Source: Pengzhenrongella frigida (GTDB taxonomy: Bacteria > Actinomycetota > Actinomycetes > Actinomycetales > Cellulomonadaceae). From it: a stretch of 64,000 nucleotides of DNA. Position 1 is the stretch's first letter, and each line of letters starts with the position of its first letter. A model generated the notes under the pieces. That model made no database searches. It was not told the DNA's origin and saw only the letters and a list, made by a program, of their open reading frames with translations. The DNA is taken from positions 1 to 64,000 of the forward strand of contig NZ_SDWW01000003.1 in NCBI RefSeq assembly GCF_004168625.1, read 5' to 3'. Positions 25,609-35,035 of the stretch are shown here, piece after piece. The translations under genes were made by a program, and so were the position numbers.

Positions 25609-26394
25609 GTGCCAGTTCCCCTCCTCCCCGTCCCGACCGCCGCCGACCCCGCCCGCACCGCGAGCGGGTCGCGCTCGGCGGACCCGCTCGTCGCGACGGT
25701 CGGGCCCGAGACCTCCGCGCTGCCTGCGGCGGTCCTGTGGGACATGGACGGCACTCTGGTCGACACCGAGCCCTACTGGATCGCGGCCGAGATGGAGCTG
25801 GTCGAGGCGCACGGCGGCGTCTGGACCCATGAGGATGCGCTCGGCCTCGTCGGCAACGCGCTGCTCGAGTCGGCCGAGATCCTCCAGGCCCACGGGGTCG
25901 ATCTCGGCGCCACGGAGATCATCGACTTCCTCGTCCGCCGGGTTGCCGAGGCGGTCACGCTGAGCGTCCCGTGGCAGCCCGGCGCGCTCGAGCTGCTCAC
26001 CGACCTCGCGACCGCCGGGGTGCCGTGCGCGCTCGTGACGATGTCGTACCGGATGCTCACCGACGCCCTCGTGGCAGCCTCCCCGGCGAACGCGTTCGGC
26101 GCGATCGTGGCCGGCGACGAGGTCACGTTCGGCAAGCCGCACCCCGAGCCGTTCCTGCGCGCGGCCGCCCTGCTCGGCGTCGAGGTGCGGGACTGCGTCG
26201 CGCTCGAGGACTCGCCCCCCGGGATCGCGTCTGCGCTCGCGTCGGGCGCACGGACGATCGGGATCGAGGTCATGGTCCCGGTCCCGCCACAGCCGGGCCT
26301 CAGCCGGATCGGGTCGTTGACGACGCTGACCCTGGCGGATCTCGGCCGGGTCGCGAGCGGTCAGACGCTCGACCGGCTCACCCCGACCGCCTGA
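25609..26394 (+). CDS. HAD-family hydrolase
   Basis: A 261-residue haloacid dehalogenase-type phosphatase, subfamily IA. Motif I is LWDMDGTLVDTEPYW with nucleophile and acid Asp, motif II is VTMSYRM, and motifs III/IV are FGKPHPEPFL and VALEDSPPGI. The cap is helical, as in beta-phosphoglucomutase or GPH-type enzymes. The substrate is not predictable. TAAGAT ends 7 nt before GTG 25609 with no Shine-Dalgarno, so leaderless. It is divergent from PAC2 and convergent with the RecB-like gene, with a 1-nt gap. Confidence 0.9.
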   Translation: MPVPLLPVPTAADPARTASGSRSADPLVATVGPETSALPAAVLWDMDGTLVDTEPYWIAAEMELVEAHGGVWTHEDALGLVGNALLESAEILQAHGVDLGATEIIDFLVRRVAEAVTLSVPWQPGALELLTDLATAGVPCALVTMSYRMLTDALVAASPANAFGAIVAGDEVTFGKPHPEPFLRAAALLGVEVRDCVALEDSPPGIASALASGARTIGIEVMVPVPPQPGLSRIGSLTTLTLADLGRVASGQTLDRLTPTA

Positions 26395-26395
26395 C

Positions 26396-27301
26396 CTAGC
26401 TCAGCACCGGTTCCGGCCGCACCCCGAGCGCGACCTCGACGGCTCCCGCCGGGACGTCAGGTGCGGTCCCCCCGAAGGCCGGGCAGAGCGCCTGGTGCGC
26501 GCACCACGGGCACAGCGCGGACTTGCGGGGCTGCCAGTCGCCGGTCCGGGCGGTCGCCTCGATGCCGGACCAGATCGACCGGATCCGGCGCTCGACCGTG
26601 AGGAGCTCCGACTCCACCGGCTCGTGCCGCAGGATCCGCGCGTCGCCGAGGTACACGAGCTGGAGCATCTTGGGGATCTCGCCTCGCAGGCGCCACAGCA
26701 CGAGGGCGTAGAACCGCATCTGGAAGAGCGCGGAGCTCTCGTACCCCGCCCGCGGGGACTTGCCGGTCTTGTAGTCGACCACCCGCATCGCACCGTTCGG
26801 CGCCACGTCGAGGCGGTCCACGATGCCGCGCAGGAGCGGGCCCCCGGCGAGCTCGGTCTCCACGAACAGCTCGCGTTCCCGCGGCTCGAGGCGGGTCGGG
26901 TCTTCCAGGGTGAAGTAGGTGCCCAGAAGGGTGTCGGCGCTCGCCAGCCAGGTCACGGCTTCGGATTCTGGCTCGAACAGAGCGGCGTACTTCGGCTCGG
27001 CGGTGCGCAACCGGTCCCACTCACCGGGGAGCAGGGCGCGGGCCGCTTCCAACGTGCGCAACCCGGCCGGGGCGTCGAAGAGCCGTTCGAGCACCGCGTG
27101 CACGAGCGTTCCCCGCGCCGCGGCCTCACTGGTGGGCTCGGGGAGCTTGTCGACGACCCGGAACCTGAACAGCAGCGGGCACTGCAGGAAGTCGTTCGCC
27201 CTCGACGGCGACAGGCCGGGTCTGCGCCGCCCCTCGTGGGGGGCGGCCTCGATCGGCGTCGATACGAGTTCGGGCACGGGACCGGACTGGGGGAGAGGCA
27301 C
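26396..27301 (-). CDS. RecB-like PD-(D/E)xK exonuclease
   Basis: A 301-residue RecB-family (Cas4-like) nuclease. Nuclease residues lie in GIVDRLD and VVDYKTGKSP. Four cysteines, one in LQCPLLFRFR and three in CPWCAHQALC, are placed as in iron-sulphur-cluster nucleases of the AddB/Cas4 type. The family is fixed beside HAD and PAC2 genes in Actinobacteria. There are no CRISPR genes nearby, so a DNA repair role is likely. GTG 27301 is chosen because TACGCT ends 6 nt before it; an ATG at 27349 would overlap the divergent promoter. Confidence 0.88.
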   Translation of the reverse strand: MPLPQSGPVPELVSTPIEAAPHEGRRRPGLSPSRANDFLQCPLLFRFRVVDKLPEPTSEAAARGTLVHAVLERLFDAPAGLRTLEAARALLPGEWDRLRTAEPKYAALFEPESEAVTWLASADTLLGTYFTLEDPTRLEPRERELFVETELAGGPLLRGIVDRLDVAPNGAMRVVDYKTGKSPRAGYESSALFQMRFYALVLWRLRGEIPKMLQLVYLGDARILRHEPVESELLTVERRIRSIWSGIEATARTGDWQPRKSALCPWCAHQALCPAFGGTAPDVPAGAVEVALGVRPEPVLS

Positions 27302-27366
27302 CCCGCGAGCGTAGGCGCACCGACCCACAGGCCTCGGACGCCTTGACACCGCTCTAGGCTGGCGCG

Positions 27367-28518
27367 GTGAATGCTGCGAACGCCCCCGACCGCCGGCGCG
27401 AGCGGACCGCGGGCTGGGTGATCGGCCGGGCGGCCGGCGCGCCCGTGATCCTGGCGCCGTCGTGGCTCGTGGCCGCGGCCCTGCTCACGGTGCTGTTCGC
27501 CCCCACCGTCCAGAACCTGGCCCCCGGGATCAGCGGGGTCGCCACCTACCTCGTCGCGCTGAGCTTCGTCGTGCTGCTGTTCGTCTCGGTGTTCCTGCAC
27601 GAGCTCGCGCACGGGTTCGTGGCGCGCGCGCGCGGGCTCGAGGTCCGCGAGTTCGCGATCACGCTCTGGGGTGGTCACACGGCGTTCGGGGGGGCCGCCG
27701 CGACCCCCGGGGCGAGCGCCCTGATCGCCGTCGTCGGCCCGCTGACGAACCTGCTCGTCGGGGTCGCGTGCTGGTTCGCGGCGCAGGCCCTGCCCGCCGG
27801 CAGCCTCGTGGGGATCATCGCCTTCTCGGGGGCGTTCGCGAACGCGTTCGTCGCCTTCTTCAACCTCGTCCCAGGTCTCCCGCTCGACGGCGGCCGAGTG
27901 CTCGAGGCGCTCGTGTGGCGGTTGTCGGGCGATCGGGAGCGGGGCACGGTCGTGGCCGGCTGGGTGGGCCGGGTCGGTGCGGTGGTCTTCGCCGCGTGGG
28001 CGATCGGGTACCCGTTCTTGCGTGGCGAGCAGCCCGACCTGTTCACCGTCGGGTGGGCCGCGCTGATCGGGGCGTTCTTGTGGAGCGGAGCGAGCCAGGC
28101 GATTCGGGGCGCCCACGCGCAGCGTGCCCTCGACGGGATCACCGTCGCGACCGTCGCCCGCCCGGCGGTCGGGATCCGGTTCGAGGCCAGCCTCGCCGAG
28201 GCGGAGGCGATGGCTGTGGCCGCCGGGCTCAGCCAGGTCGTCCTGCTCGCCCCGGACGGCCGTCCGGCGGCGTACATCGACCCCGAGGCGGCCGCGGCGG
28301 TGCCGACCGAGGCCCGGGTCCGGACCGGGGTCCAGGCGGTGGCGGTCCCGCTGCCGGTGGGCGCCGTGATCGACGGCCGGCTGACCGGCCCCGAGCTCGT
28401 GCGCGCCATCGGGGCGGTCAGCCACTTCGCCGCCGCGATGGCGGTGGTGGTCGACGGTCGGGTCACGGGCCTCGTGTTCGCGCGCGACGTGGTCGCCGCA
28501 CTGCGCCCGCGGGCGTAA
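27367..28518 (+). CDS. Site-2 protease family membrane metalloprotease (M50)
   Basis: A 383-residue polytopic intramembrane protease. The zinc motif HELAH is at residues 78-82 and the third ligand Asp174 is in NLVPGLPLDGGR. About six helices precede a soluble C-terminal region (~255-383) that looks like a degenerate CBS pair. Rip3-type actinobacterial S2P enzymes of this layout exist; these proteases cut membrane-bound anti-sigma factors or other substrates. TAGGCT ends 6 nt before GTG 27367 (leaderless). It is divergent from the RecB-like gene and upstream of trmI in the same direction. Confidence 0.9.
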   Translation: MNAANAPDRRRERTAGWVIGRAAGAPVILAPSWLVAAALLTVLFAPTVQNLAPGISGVATYLVALSFVVLLFVSVFLHELAHGFVARARGLEVREFAITLWGGHTAFGGAAATPGASALIAVVGPLTNLLVGVACWFAAQALPAGSLVGIIAFSGAFANAFVAFFNLVPGLPLDGGRVLEALVWRLSGDRERGTVVAGWVGRVGAVVFAAWAIGYPFLRGEQPDLFTVGWAALIGAFLWSGASQAIRGAHAQRALDGITVATVARPAVGIRFEASLAEAEAMAVAAGLSQVVLLAPDGRPAAYIDPEAAAAVPTEARVRTGVQAVAVPLPVGAVIDGRLTGPELVRAIGAVSHFAAAMAVVVDGRVTGLVFARDVVAALRPRA

Positions 28519-28549
28519 CCCGGCGCGCGCGCTCCTAGACTCGACCCCC

Positions 28550-29650
28550 GTGACCGACGAAACCCCCGTGAACCCGCAGCCCCCCGTGACCGGCCAGGCC
28601 CCCAGCGCGACCGTGACCAGTGCGACCGTGACCCGCCCGACCGGGCCCGACGCCCCCCGCTCGACCGGGGCCGACATGCGGCGAGGGCCGCTGCGCGAGG
28701 GCGACAAGGTCCAGCTCACCGATCCGCGCGGCAAGCTGTTCACCATCACCCTCGCCGCCGGCGCCCAGTTCCACACCCACCGTGGCTACTTCACGCACGA
28801 CGACATCATCGGTCAGCCCGAGGGTTCGGTCGTGCGCAGCACGGCCGGGACCGAGTACCTCGCGCTGCGCCCCTTGCTCAGCGACTACGTCCTGTCGATG
28901 CCGCGCGGTGCCCAGGTCGTGTACCCGAAGGACGCCGGCCAGATCGTCGCGATGGCCGACATCTACCCCGGCGCACGGGTCGTCGAGGCCGGGGTCGGAT
29001 CCGGTGCCCTGACGATGTCGCTGCTTCGCGCCGTGGGCGACGGCGGCTCGCTGCACTCGATCGAGCGCCGCGAGGACTTCGCCGCGATCGCCCGCGGCAA
29101 CGTCGAGGGTCAGTTCGGCGGGCCGCACCCGGCCTGGCAGCTGTCGGTCGGCGACCTCTCCGACGTCCTGCCGACCGTGGCCGAGCCCGGGACGGTCGAC
29201 CGGGTCGTGCTCGACATGCTCGCCCCGTGGGAGAACCTCGAGGCGGTCGCGACGGCGCTCGCCCCCGGCGGGGTCCTGATCGTCTACGTCGCCACGACCA
29301 CGCAGCTGTCCCGGGTCGCGGAGGACCTGCGCCTCGATGGGCGCTACACCGAGCCCGAGGCCTTCGAGACGATGGTTCGTGGCTGGCACCTCGAGGGGCT
29401 CGCGGTGCGCCCCGAGCACCGCATGATCGGGCACACCGGCTTCCTGCTGACCACCCGCCGGATGGCCGACGGCGTCGAGGCCCCCACGCGGCGTCGCCGT
29501 CCCGCCAAGGGCAACTACCCCGAGGACGGCCACGTGGACGCGCCGGTGCTCGGGGAGTGGAGCGCCGAGGACCTCGGTGAGCGTCCGATCTCGGCCAAGA
29601 AAGTACGGCGCGTGCGGCGCGACGTCGGACAGGCCCCCACGGCCGAGTGA
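28550..29650 (+). CDS. trmI: tRNA (adenine-58-N1)-methyltransferase
   Basis: A 366-residue SAM-dependent methyltransferase making m1A58 in tRNA T-loops. An N-terminal barrel (DKVQLTDPRGKLFTITL, FHTHRGYFTHDDIIG) is followed by a Rossmann core with VVEAGVGSGALTMSLLR and a YVATTTQLSRV segment. It sits directly upstream of the proteasome ATPase, a position conserved in Actinobacteria. TAGACT ends 8 nt before GTG 28550. The first ~45 residues are Thr/Pro-rich and repeat TVTSATVTR. The stop codon lies in a 13-bp tandem repeat. Confidence 0.93.
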   Translation: MTDETPVNPQPPVTGQAPSATVTSATVTRPTGPDAPRSTGADMRRGPLREGDKVQLTDPRGKLFTITLAAGAQFHTHRGYFTHDDIIGQPEGSVVRSTAGTEYLALRPLLSDYVLSMPRGAQVVYPKDAGQIVAMADIYPGARVVEAGVGSGALTMSLLRAVGDGGSLHSIERREDFAAIARGNVEGQFGGPHPAWQLSVGDLSDVLPTVAEPGTVDRVVLDMLAPWENLEAVATALAPGGVLIVYVATTTQLSRVAEDLRLDGRYTEPEAFETMVRGWHLEGLAVRPEHRMIGHTGFLLTTRRMADGVEAPTRRRRPAKGNYPEDGHVDAPVLGEWSAEDLGERPISAKKVRRVRRDVGQAPTAE

Positions 29651-29686
29651 CGCATGCTGGTGACGCATGTTGGAGACGCAGGCTGA
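29648..29686 (+). repeat. 13-bp tandem repeat starting with the trmI stop codon
   Basis: Unit 1 (29648-29660) begins with the trmI TGA. Unit 2 repeats it with one change and again begins TGA, and unit 3 is diverged. A perfect TTGACA at 29687-29692 follows immediately and may be the -35 of the ATPase promoter. Confidence 0.8.
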
Positions 29687-29751
29687 TTGACAGGGATGGT
29701 TAGGGTCGGGGTAGGGGAATTCGCCGACCGCCGAGGAGAAGGGTTCCCACG

Positions 29752-31392
29752 ATGACCGAGTCACCGGGCTACTCCCAGCAGCGTGAGCTGGAGCGGCAGT
29801 TCGCCGCGTTGGCCGCGAAGAACGAACGACTGACGGATGCGCTCGTCGCCGCGCGCGACCAGATCATCGATCTCAAGGCGCAGCTCGACGACCTCGCGAA
29901 GCCGCCCGGCACGTACGCGTTCTTCCTGGCGGCGCGCGAGGACGGCACCGTCGACATCATGTCGGCGGGCCGCAAGATGCACGTCGGAGCGAGCCCCACG
30001 CTCGACCTCGCCCACATCCGTCCCGGCCAGGAGGTCATGCTCAACGAGGCCCTGACGGTCGTCGAGGTCGGCGGCTACGAACCCATCGGCGAGCTGGTGA
30101 CCGTCAAGGAGATGCTCGACGGCGACCGGGCGCTGGTGGTCGGCCGCGCGGACGAGGAGCGGGTCGTGCGCCTCGCGGGCCAGCTGCTGATGCAGAACGT
30201 CCGGGTCGGGGACGCCCTCACGATCGACCCGCGCAGCGGGTTCGTCTTCGAGAAGATCCCGCGGTCCGAGGTCGAGGAGCTCATCCTCGAGGAGGTCCCG
30301 GACATCGAGTACGCCGACATCGGCGGGCTCGGGCCGCAGATCGAGCAGATCCGGGACGCCGTCGAGCTCCCGTTCCTGCACCCCGAGCTGTTCCGGGAGC
30401 ACGGGCTCAAGCCGCCCAAGGGCGTGCTCCTGTACGGCCCGCCCGGGTGCGGCAAGACGCTGATCGCCAAGGCGGTCGCGCACTCCCTCGCGGCGACCGC
30501 TGCGGCGGCCCGCGGCGAGGCGCCCGGATCTGCCAAGAGCTACTTCCTCAACGTCAAGGGTCCGGAGCTGCTCAACAAGTACGTCGGGGAGACCGAGCGG
30601 CACATCCGCCTGATCTTCGCCCGGGCGCGCGAGAAGGCCTCCGAGGGCTCACCCGTCGTGGTGTTCTTCGACGAGATGGAGTCCCTCTTCCGCACCCGCG
30701 GCACGGGGATCTCCAGCGACGTCGAGACCACGATCGTGCCGCAGCTGCTCTCCGAGATCGACGGGGTCGAGCGGCTCGACAACGTCATCGTGATCGGCGC
30801 CTCGAACCGCGAGGACATGATCGACCCCGCGATCCTGCGCCCCGGGCGCCTGGACGTGAAGATCAAGATCGAGCGGCCCGACGCCGAGGGGGCGAAGGAG
30901 ATCTTCGCGAAGTACCTCACCCCGGACCTGCCGATCCACGCTGATGACCTGCTCGAGCACGACGGGGACCGGGTAGCGGTGGTCGAGGCGATGATCCATC
31001 GGGTCGTCGAGCGGATGTACTCCGAGGGCGAGGAGAACCGGTTCCTCGAGGTGACCTACGCGTCCGGCGACAAGGAGATCCTGTTCTTCAAGGACTTCAA
31101 CTCCGGTGCCATGATCCAGAACGTCGTCGACCGCGCGAAGAAGGCGGCCATCAAGGACCTGCTCGCCTCCGGGCAGCGCGGGCTGCGGGTCGATCACCTG
31201 CTCGCGGCGTGCGTCGACGAGTTCAAGGAGAACGAGGACCTGCCGAACACGACCAACCCGGACGACTGGGCGCGGATCTCGGGCAAGAAGGGCGAACGGA
31301 TCGTCTTCATCCGGACGATCGTCACGAGCAAGAAGGGCTCCGACTCGCCGCGGACCATCGAGACCGTGACCAGCACGGGGCAGTACCTCTGA
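29752..31392 (+). CDS. arc: Proteasome-associated AAA ATPase ARC/Mpa
   Basis: A 546-residue AAA+ unfoldase that captures pupylated proteins and threads them into the 20S core. An N-terminal coiled coil spans ~8-50 (binds Pup). Two OB-type domains follow, then the AAA module with Walker A GPPGCGKT (229-236), Walker [10 protein letters not shown] and the sensor arginines in ILRPGRLD. The C-terminus ends in Gln-Tyr-Leu, the penultimate-Tyr motif that docks into the proteasome alpha ring. ATG 29752 follows GGAGAAGGG. It is called mpa in mycobacteria. Confidence 0.97.
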   Translation: MTESPGYSQQRELERQFAALAAKNERLTDALVAARDQIIDLKAQLDDLAKPPGTYAFFLAAREDGTVDIMSAGRKMHVGASPTLDLAHIRPGQEVMLNEALTVVEVGGYEPIGELVTVKEMLDGDRALVVGRADEERVVRLAGQLLMQNVRVGDALTIDPRSGFVFEKIPRSEVEELILEEVPDIEYADIGGLGPQIEQIRDAVELPFLHPELFREHGLKPPKGVLLYGPPGCGKTLIAKAVAHSLAATAAAARGEAPGSAKSYFLNVKGPELLNKYVGETERHIRLIFARAREKASEGSPVVVFFDEMESLFRTRGTGISSDVETTIVPQLLSEIDGVERLDNVIVIGASNREDMIDPAILRPGRLDVKIKIERPDAEGAKEIFAKYLTPDLPIHADDLLEHDGDRVAVVEAMIHRVVERMYSEGEENRFLEVTYASGDKEILFFKDFNSGAMIQNVVDRAKKAAIKDLLASGQRGLRVDHLLAACVDEFKENEDLPNTTNPDDWARISGKKGERIVFIRTIVTSKKGSDSPRTIETVTSTGQYL

Positions 31393-31460
31393 CCGCCGCT
31401 CCGGGTGAGGCCGCCGCATCTGCCCGCGAGAGGCAGCGGCGAGCGAACTAGGGTGGCCGC

Positions 31461-33158
31461 GTGACTGTGCGCCGCGTGATGGGTATCGAGACCGAGTACG
31501 GGATCTTGCAGCCCGGGCGGCCGACGGCGAACCCGATGCTGCTCTCCTCGTACGTCGTCGCGGCGCACGTGCCCGCCCTGGAGGGGTCGCGCACCCGGGC
31601 GAAGTGGGACTACGACGACGAGGACCCGCTCCATGACGCCCGGGGCTTCCGCCTCCAGCGCGCCTCCGCCCAGCCGTCGATGCTGACCGACGACCCGACG
31701 CGGCTCGCGCCCTCGGGCGACGTCGGCCCTGCCGGCTCTGCTGGCTCTGCCGGCCCGGCTGGCTCTGCTGGCTCTGCCAGGACGGCTGGGGTCGCCGCCG
31801 TGCCCGAGAAGCTCCAGGAGCTCGCGCGGCCGATCGTCGACGAGTACGACGACCCGGGCGCTGCGAACGTGATCCTCACCAACGGCGCCCGGCTGTACGT
31901 CGACCACGCGCATCCCGAGTACTCCTCGCCCGAGGTCACCGGCCCGATGGACGGCGTGCGGTGGGACCGCGCGGGGGAGATCGTCATGCTCGCCTCCGTG
32001 CGCGCGCTGGCGCAGAACCCCGGCCTGCCCGACGTCGCGCTGTACAAGAACAACGTGGACGGCAAGGGTGCGACCTACGGGACGCACGAGAACTACCTGG
32101 TCGACCGGGCGGTCCCGTTCGCGGATCTCGCCCGTCGGCTCATCCCGTTCTTCGTGACCCGCCAGGTGTTCACCGGGGCCGGACGGGTGGGCCTCGGCCA
32201 GCGGGGGGAGACCGCGGGCTTCCAGCTGTCCCAGCGGGCGGACTACATCGAGGCCGAGATCGGCCTCGAGACGACGCTGCGACGGCCGATCGTGAACACC
32301 CGCGACGAGCCGCATGCGGACCCCGAGCGCTGGCGCCGGCTGCACGTGATCATCGGGGACGCGAACCTGCTCCAGACCGCGACCTACCTCAAGCTCGGCA
32401 CGACCTCCCTCGTGCTCTGGCTCCTCGAGCAGAGTGTCGCCACGGCGGCCCCGCGAGCCGCGGCCACGGCGCTCGCCGCCATCGACCGGCTCACGCTGCG
32501 GGACCCCGTCGGGGCCGTGCACGCCGTCAGCCACGACCTCACCCTGACCACCCGGCTCGACCTCGCCGACGGCCGGCGGCTCACCGCGCTCGAGGTCCAG
32601 CGCGAGTACCTCGCCGCGGTGCGGCTCGTGCTCGGTGACGTGCCCGACGCCGAGACCGGGGACGTCCTCGACCGGTGGGACTCGCTGCTCGAACGGCTCG
32701 GCACCGATCCCGCGAGCTGCGCGCGCGAGGTGGAGTGGCTCGCCAAGCTGCGCCTGCTCGAGGGCTTGCGGCGCCGCGACCACCTGGCGTGGGACCACCC
32801 GCGCCTCGCCGCGGTGGACCTGCAGTGGTCCGACGTCCGGCCCGAGCGGGGGCTCTACCACCGGCTGCTCGAGGCGGGCGCCGTCGAGCGGCTCATCGAG
32901 GAGGGTTCGGCCGAACGCGCCGCGGTGCGTCCGCCGGCCGACACGCGGGCGTACTTCCGCGGCGAGGCGCTCGCGCGCTATGCGGGCCACATCTCCGCGG
33001 CGAGCTGGGACTCGATCGTGTTCGACATCCCGGGTGCCCCGACGCTCCAGCGGGTGCCGATGCGTGACCCGCTGCGGGGGACCCGGGACCATGTGGGCGC
33101 CCTGCTCGACCGCAGCCCCGATGCCCGGAGCCTGCTCGCCGCGCTCGCGGAACCCTGA
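31461..33158 (+). CDS. dop: Dop, deamidase of Pup / depupylase
   Basis: A 565-residue glutamine-synthetase-fold enzyme of the Dop/PafA family. The ATP/Mg site opens MGIETEYGI; later motifs are LTNGARLYVDHAHPEYSSPE, YKNNVDGKGATYGTHENYLV and [13 protein letters not shown]. It removes Pup from substrates, and where Pup ends in Gln it also deamidates it; the Pup here ends in Glu, so depupylation should be its main job. TAGGGT ends 6 nt before GTG 31461 (leaderless). Residues ~89-106 are a Gly-Ser-Ala repeat insertion. Confidence 0.95.
   Translation: MTVRRVMGIETEYGILQPGRPTANPMLLSSYVVAAHVPALEGSRTRAKWDYDDEDPLHDARGFRLQRASAQPSMLTDDPTRLAPSGDVGPAGSAGSAGPAGSAGSARTAGVAAVPEKLQELARPIVDEYDDPGAANVILTNGARLYVDHAHPEYSSPEVTGPMDGVRWDRAGEIVMLASVRALAQNPGLPDVALYKNNVDGKGATYGTHENYLVDRAVPFADLARRLIPFFVTRQVFTGAGRVGLGQRGETAGFQLSQRADYIEAEIGLETTLRRPIVNTRDEPHADPERWRRLHVIIGDANLLQTATYLKLGTTSLVLWLLEQSVATAAPRAAATALAAIDRLTLRDPVGAVHAVSHDLTLTTRLDLADGRRLTALEVQREYLAAVRLVLGDVPDAETGDVLDRWDSLLERLGTDPASCAREVEWLAKLRLLEGLRRRDHLAWDHPRLAAVDLQWSDVRPERGLYHRLLEAGAVERLIEEGSAERAAVRPPADTRAYFRGEALARYAGHISAASWDSIVFDIPGAPTLQRVPMRDPLRGTRDHVGALLDRSPDARSLLAALAEP
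31725..31780 (+). repeat. 9-bp in-frame repeat in dop
   Basis: Degenerate 9-bp units (ggctctgcY / ggcccggct) encode PAG-SAG-SAG-PAG-SAG-SAR. They lie between the conserved DARGF region and the ARLYVDHAHPEY core, where Dop proteins carry a flexible loop. Confidence 0.8.
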
Positions 33159-33272
33159 GCGCTCCGCGCCGGTGTGATTGCACCCTGGGACGGCCGGTGT
33201 CCGACAGTCGGTCTGTCGGGGGCAGGGCCTAGGGTGGAACCGGTATCCGTCGAGAGCATCGAGGAGGGCACC

Positions 33273-33464
33273 ATGGCTGGTCAGGAACACGCCCAGGCAC
33301 ACCGGTCCGAGGACGAGGGAGAGCCGGAGCCGACGACTCCGCCCGCCCCCGCTGCCCAGGCGCGTGACGCCGAGGTCGACTCCCTGCTCGAGGAGATCGA
33401 CGAGGTGCTCGAGTCCAACGCCGAGCAGTTCGTGCGGGGCTTCGTGCAGAAGGGCGGTGAGTGA
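33273..33464 (+). CDS. pup: Prokaryotic ubiquitin-like protein Pup
   Basis: A 63-residue disordered protein that is ligated through its C-terminal glutamate to substrate lysines by PafA. The C-terminal half has the conserved [21 protein letters not shown] helix-forming region that binds the ARC coiled coil, ending in Gly-Gly-Glu. Because Glu is encoded, deamidation is not needed. ATG 33273 follows GAGGAGGG. A TAGGGT at 33230-33235 could drive a ~30-nt leader. Its last 8 nt overlap the proposed prcB start. Confidence 0.96.
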   Translation: MAGQEHAQAHRSEDEGEPEPTTPPAPAAQARDAEVDSLLEEIDEVLESNAEQFVRGFVQKGGE

Positions 33465-34320
33465 CGCGCCGATGAGCCCAGATGCCTACGGTCGGCTACC
33501 CCGAGCGTTCACGACACCCGGCTCGTCGTCGTTCGTCGATTTCCTGACGGCCCACGCCCCGGAGCTGCTGCCGAGCGGCCGACCCCTGCCCGCGGGCTCG
33601 GTGCCGGTCGCCCCGCACGCGACCACGATCGTGTCGCTCGCGTTCGACGGCGGCGCGGTGATGGCGGGTGACCGGCGTGCGACGGCGGGCTCGATGATCG
33701 CGAGCCGCGAGATCGAGAAGGTCTTTCCCTCGGACGAGTTCTCCGCGGTGGGGATCGCCGGCGTGGCCGGCCTCGCCGTGGAGATGGTGCGGCTGTTCCA
33801 GCTCGAGCTCGAGCACTACGAGAAGATCGAGGGCGCGCTGCTGTCGCTCGACGGCAAGGCGAACCGGCTCGCCACCATGATTCGCGGCAACCTCGCGCTC
33901 GCGATGCAGGGCCTGGCAGTCGTGCCGATGTTCGCCGGCTTCGACCTGGATCGCGGGGTCGGGCGGATCTTCTCGTTCGACGTGACCGGCGGACGGTACG
34001 AGGAGCACGAGCACCACAGCGTCGGGTCCGGCTCGGTGTTCGCCCGCGGCTCGCTCAAGAAGCGGTGGCAGCCGGGCCTCGACGCGGTCGGCGCCGTGCG
34101 GGTGGCGCTCGAGGCGCTGGTCGACGCGGCCGACGACGACTCGGCGACCGGAGGCCCCGACCTCGTGCGGCGGATCTGGCCGGTCGTGGCGACCGTGACC
34201 TCGGCCGGCTACCAGCGGGTCGGGGAGGCCGAGCTCGGCGAGATGGTCGAGGCCCTCGCGGAGGTCCGTCGCGCCGAGCATGCGCGGGGTCGGGCGTCCG
34301 AGACCGGGGGTGCGCGATGA
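33457..34320 (+). CDS. prcB: 20S proteasome subunit beta
   Basis: A ~287-residue catalytic beta subunit. The propeptide (~55 residues) ends before the mature N-terminal threonine in [13 protein letters not shown]; the catalytic Lys lies in the GDRRAT-to-IEKVF stretch. A later [13 protein letters not shown] and [13 protein letters not shown] match bacterial PrcB. GTG 33457 is preferred because AGAAGGG lies just upstream and it overlaps pup; ATG 33472 is the alternative. It overlaps prcA by 4 nt (ATGA), so the ring subunits are translationally coupled. Confidence 0.95.
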   Translation: MSDAPMSPDAYGRLPRAFTTPGSSSFVDFLTAHAPELLPSGRPLPAGSVPVAPHATTIVSLAFDGGAVMAGDRRATAGSMIASREIEKVFPSDEFSAVGIAGVAGLAVEMVRLFQLELEHYEKIEGALLSLDGKANRLATMIRGNLALAMQGLAVVPMFAGFDLDRGVGRIFSFDVTGGRYEEHEHHSVGSGSVFARGSLKKRWQPGLDAVGAVRVALEALVDAADDDSATGGPDLVRRIWPVVATVTSAGYQRVGEAELGEMVEALAEVRRAEHARGRASETGGAR

Positions 34321-35018
34321 GCATGCCGTTCTACGTCTCGCCCGAACAGCTGATGAAGGACCGGGCCGACTACGCCCGCAAGGGGATCGCCCGGGGTCGC
34401 TCCGTCGTCGTGCTGGGCTTCGACCAGGGCATCGCGTTCGCGACGGAGAACCCGTCCCGCTCGCTGCACAAGATCTCCGAGATCTACGACCGGATCGCCT
34501 TCGCCGCGGTCGGCAAGTACAACGAGTTCGAGAACCTGCGGGTCGCCGGCGTCCGGTACGCGGACCTGCGCGGCTACTCCTACGACCGGGCGGACGTCAA
34601 CGCGCGCGGCCTGGCGAACGCGTACGCCCAGACGCTCGGCACGGTGTTCACGACCGAGTCCAAACCGCTCGAGGTCGAGCTCGTCGTCGCCGAGGTGGGG
34701 GACGACGAAGCGGGTGACCAGATCTACCGGCTCTCGTACGACGGTTCGGTCGCGGACGAGAGCGGGTTCGTCGTGATGGGCGGCCACGCCGACCAGCTCG
34801 ACGCCCGGCTCGCTGACGAGTGGCGCGCCGGACTCACGCTGCGCGAGGTGCTGGGGCTGGCGGTCCGCACGCTCGGGGCGCAGGCTGAGGGGGAGCCGCG
34901 CGCCATCCCGGCCGGCCAGCTCGAGGTCGCCGTCCTGGACCGCACGCGGCCCCGGCGAGCGTTCCGTCGATTGACGGGCACGACGCTCGAAGACCTGCTC
35001 GGAGACACGCCGTCATAG
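34317..35018 (+). CDS. prcA: 20S proteasome subunit alpha
   Basis: A 233-residue non-catalytic subunit that forms the outer heptameric rings and the gate. The N-terminal [25 protein letters not shown] is the gating segment and H0 helix typical of bacterial Prc[27 protein letters not shown] is family-diagnostic. No N-terminal catalytic Thr, as expected. ATG 34317 overlaps the prcB stop. The C-terminus is short, lacking the long acidic tail of mycobacterial PrcA. Confidence 0.96.
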   Translation: MSMPFYVSPEQLMKDRADYARKGIARGRSVVVLGFDQGIAFATENPSRSLHKISEIYDRIAFAAVGKYNEFENLRVAGVRYADLRGYSYDRADVNARGLANAYAQTLGTVFTTESKPLEVELVVAEVGDDEAGDQIYRLSYDGSVADESGFVVMGGHADQLDARLADEWRAGLTLREVLGLAVRTLGAQAEGEPRAIPAGQLEVAVLDRTRPRRAFRRLTGTTLEDLLGDTPS

Positions 35019-35035
35019 GCGGGAGGGGCGAGGCG

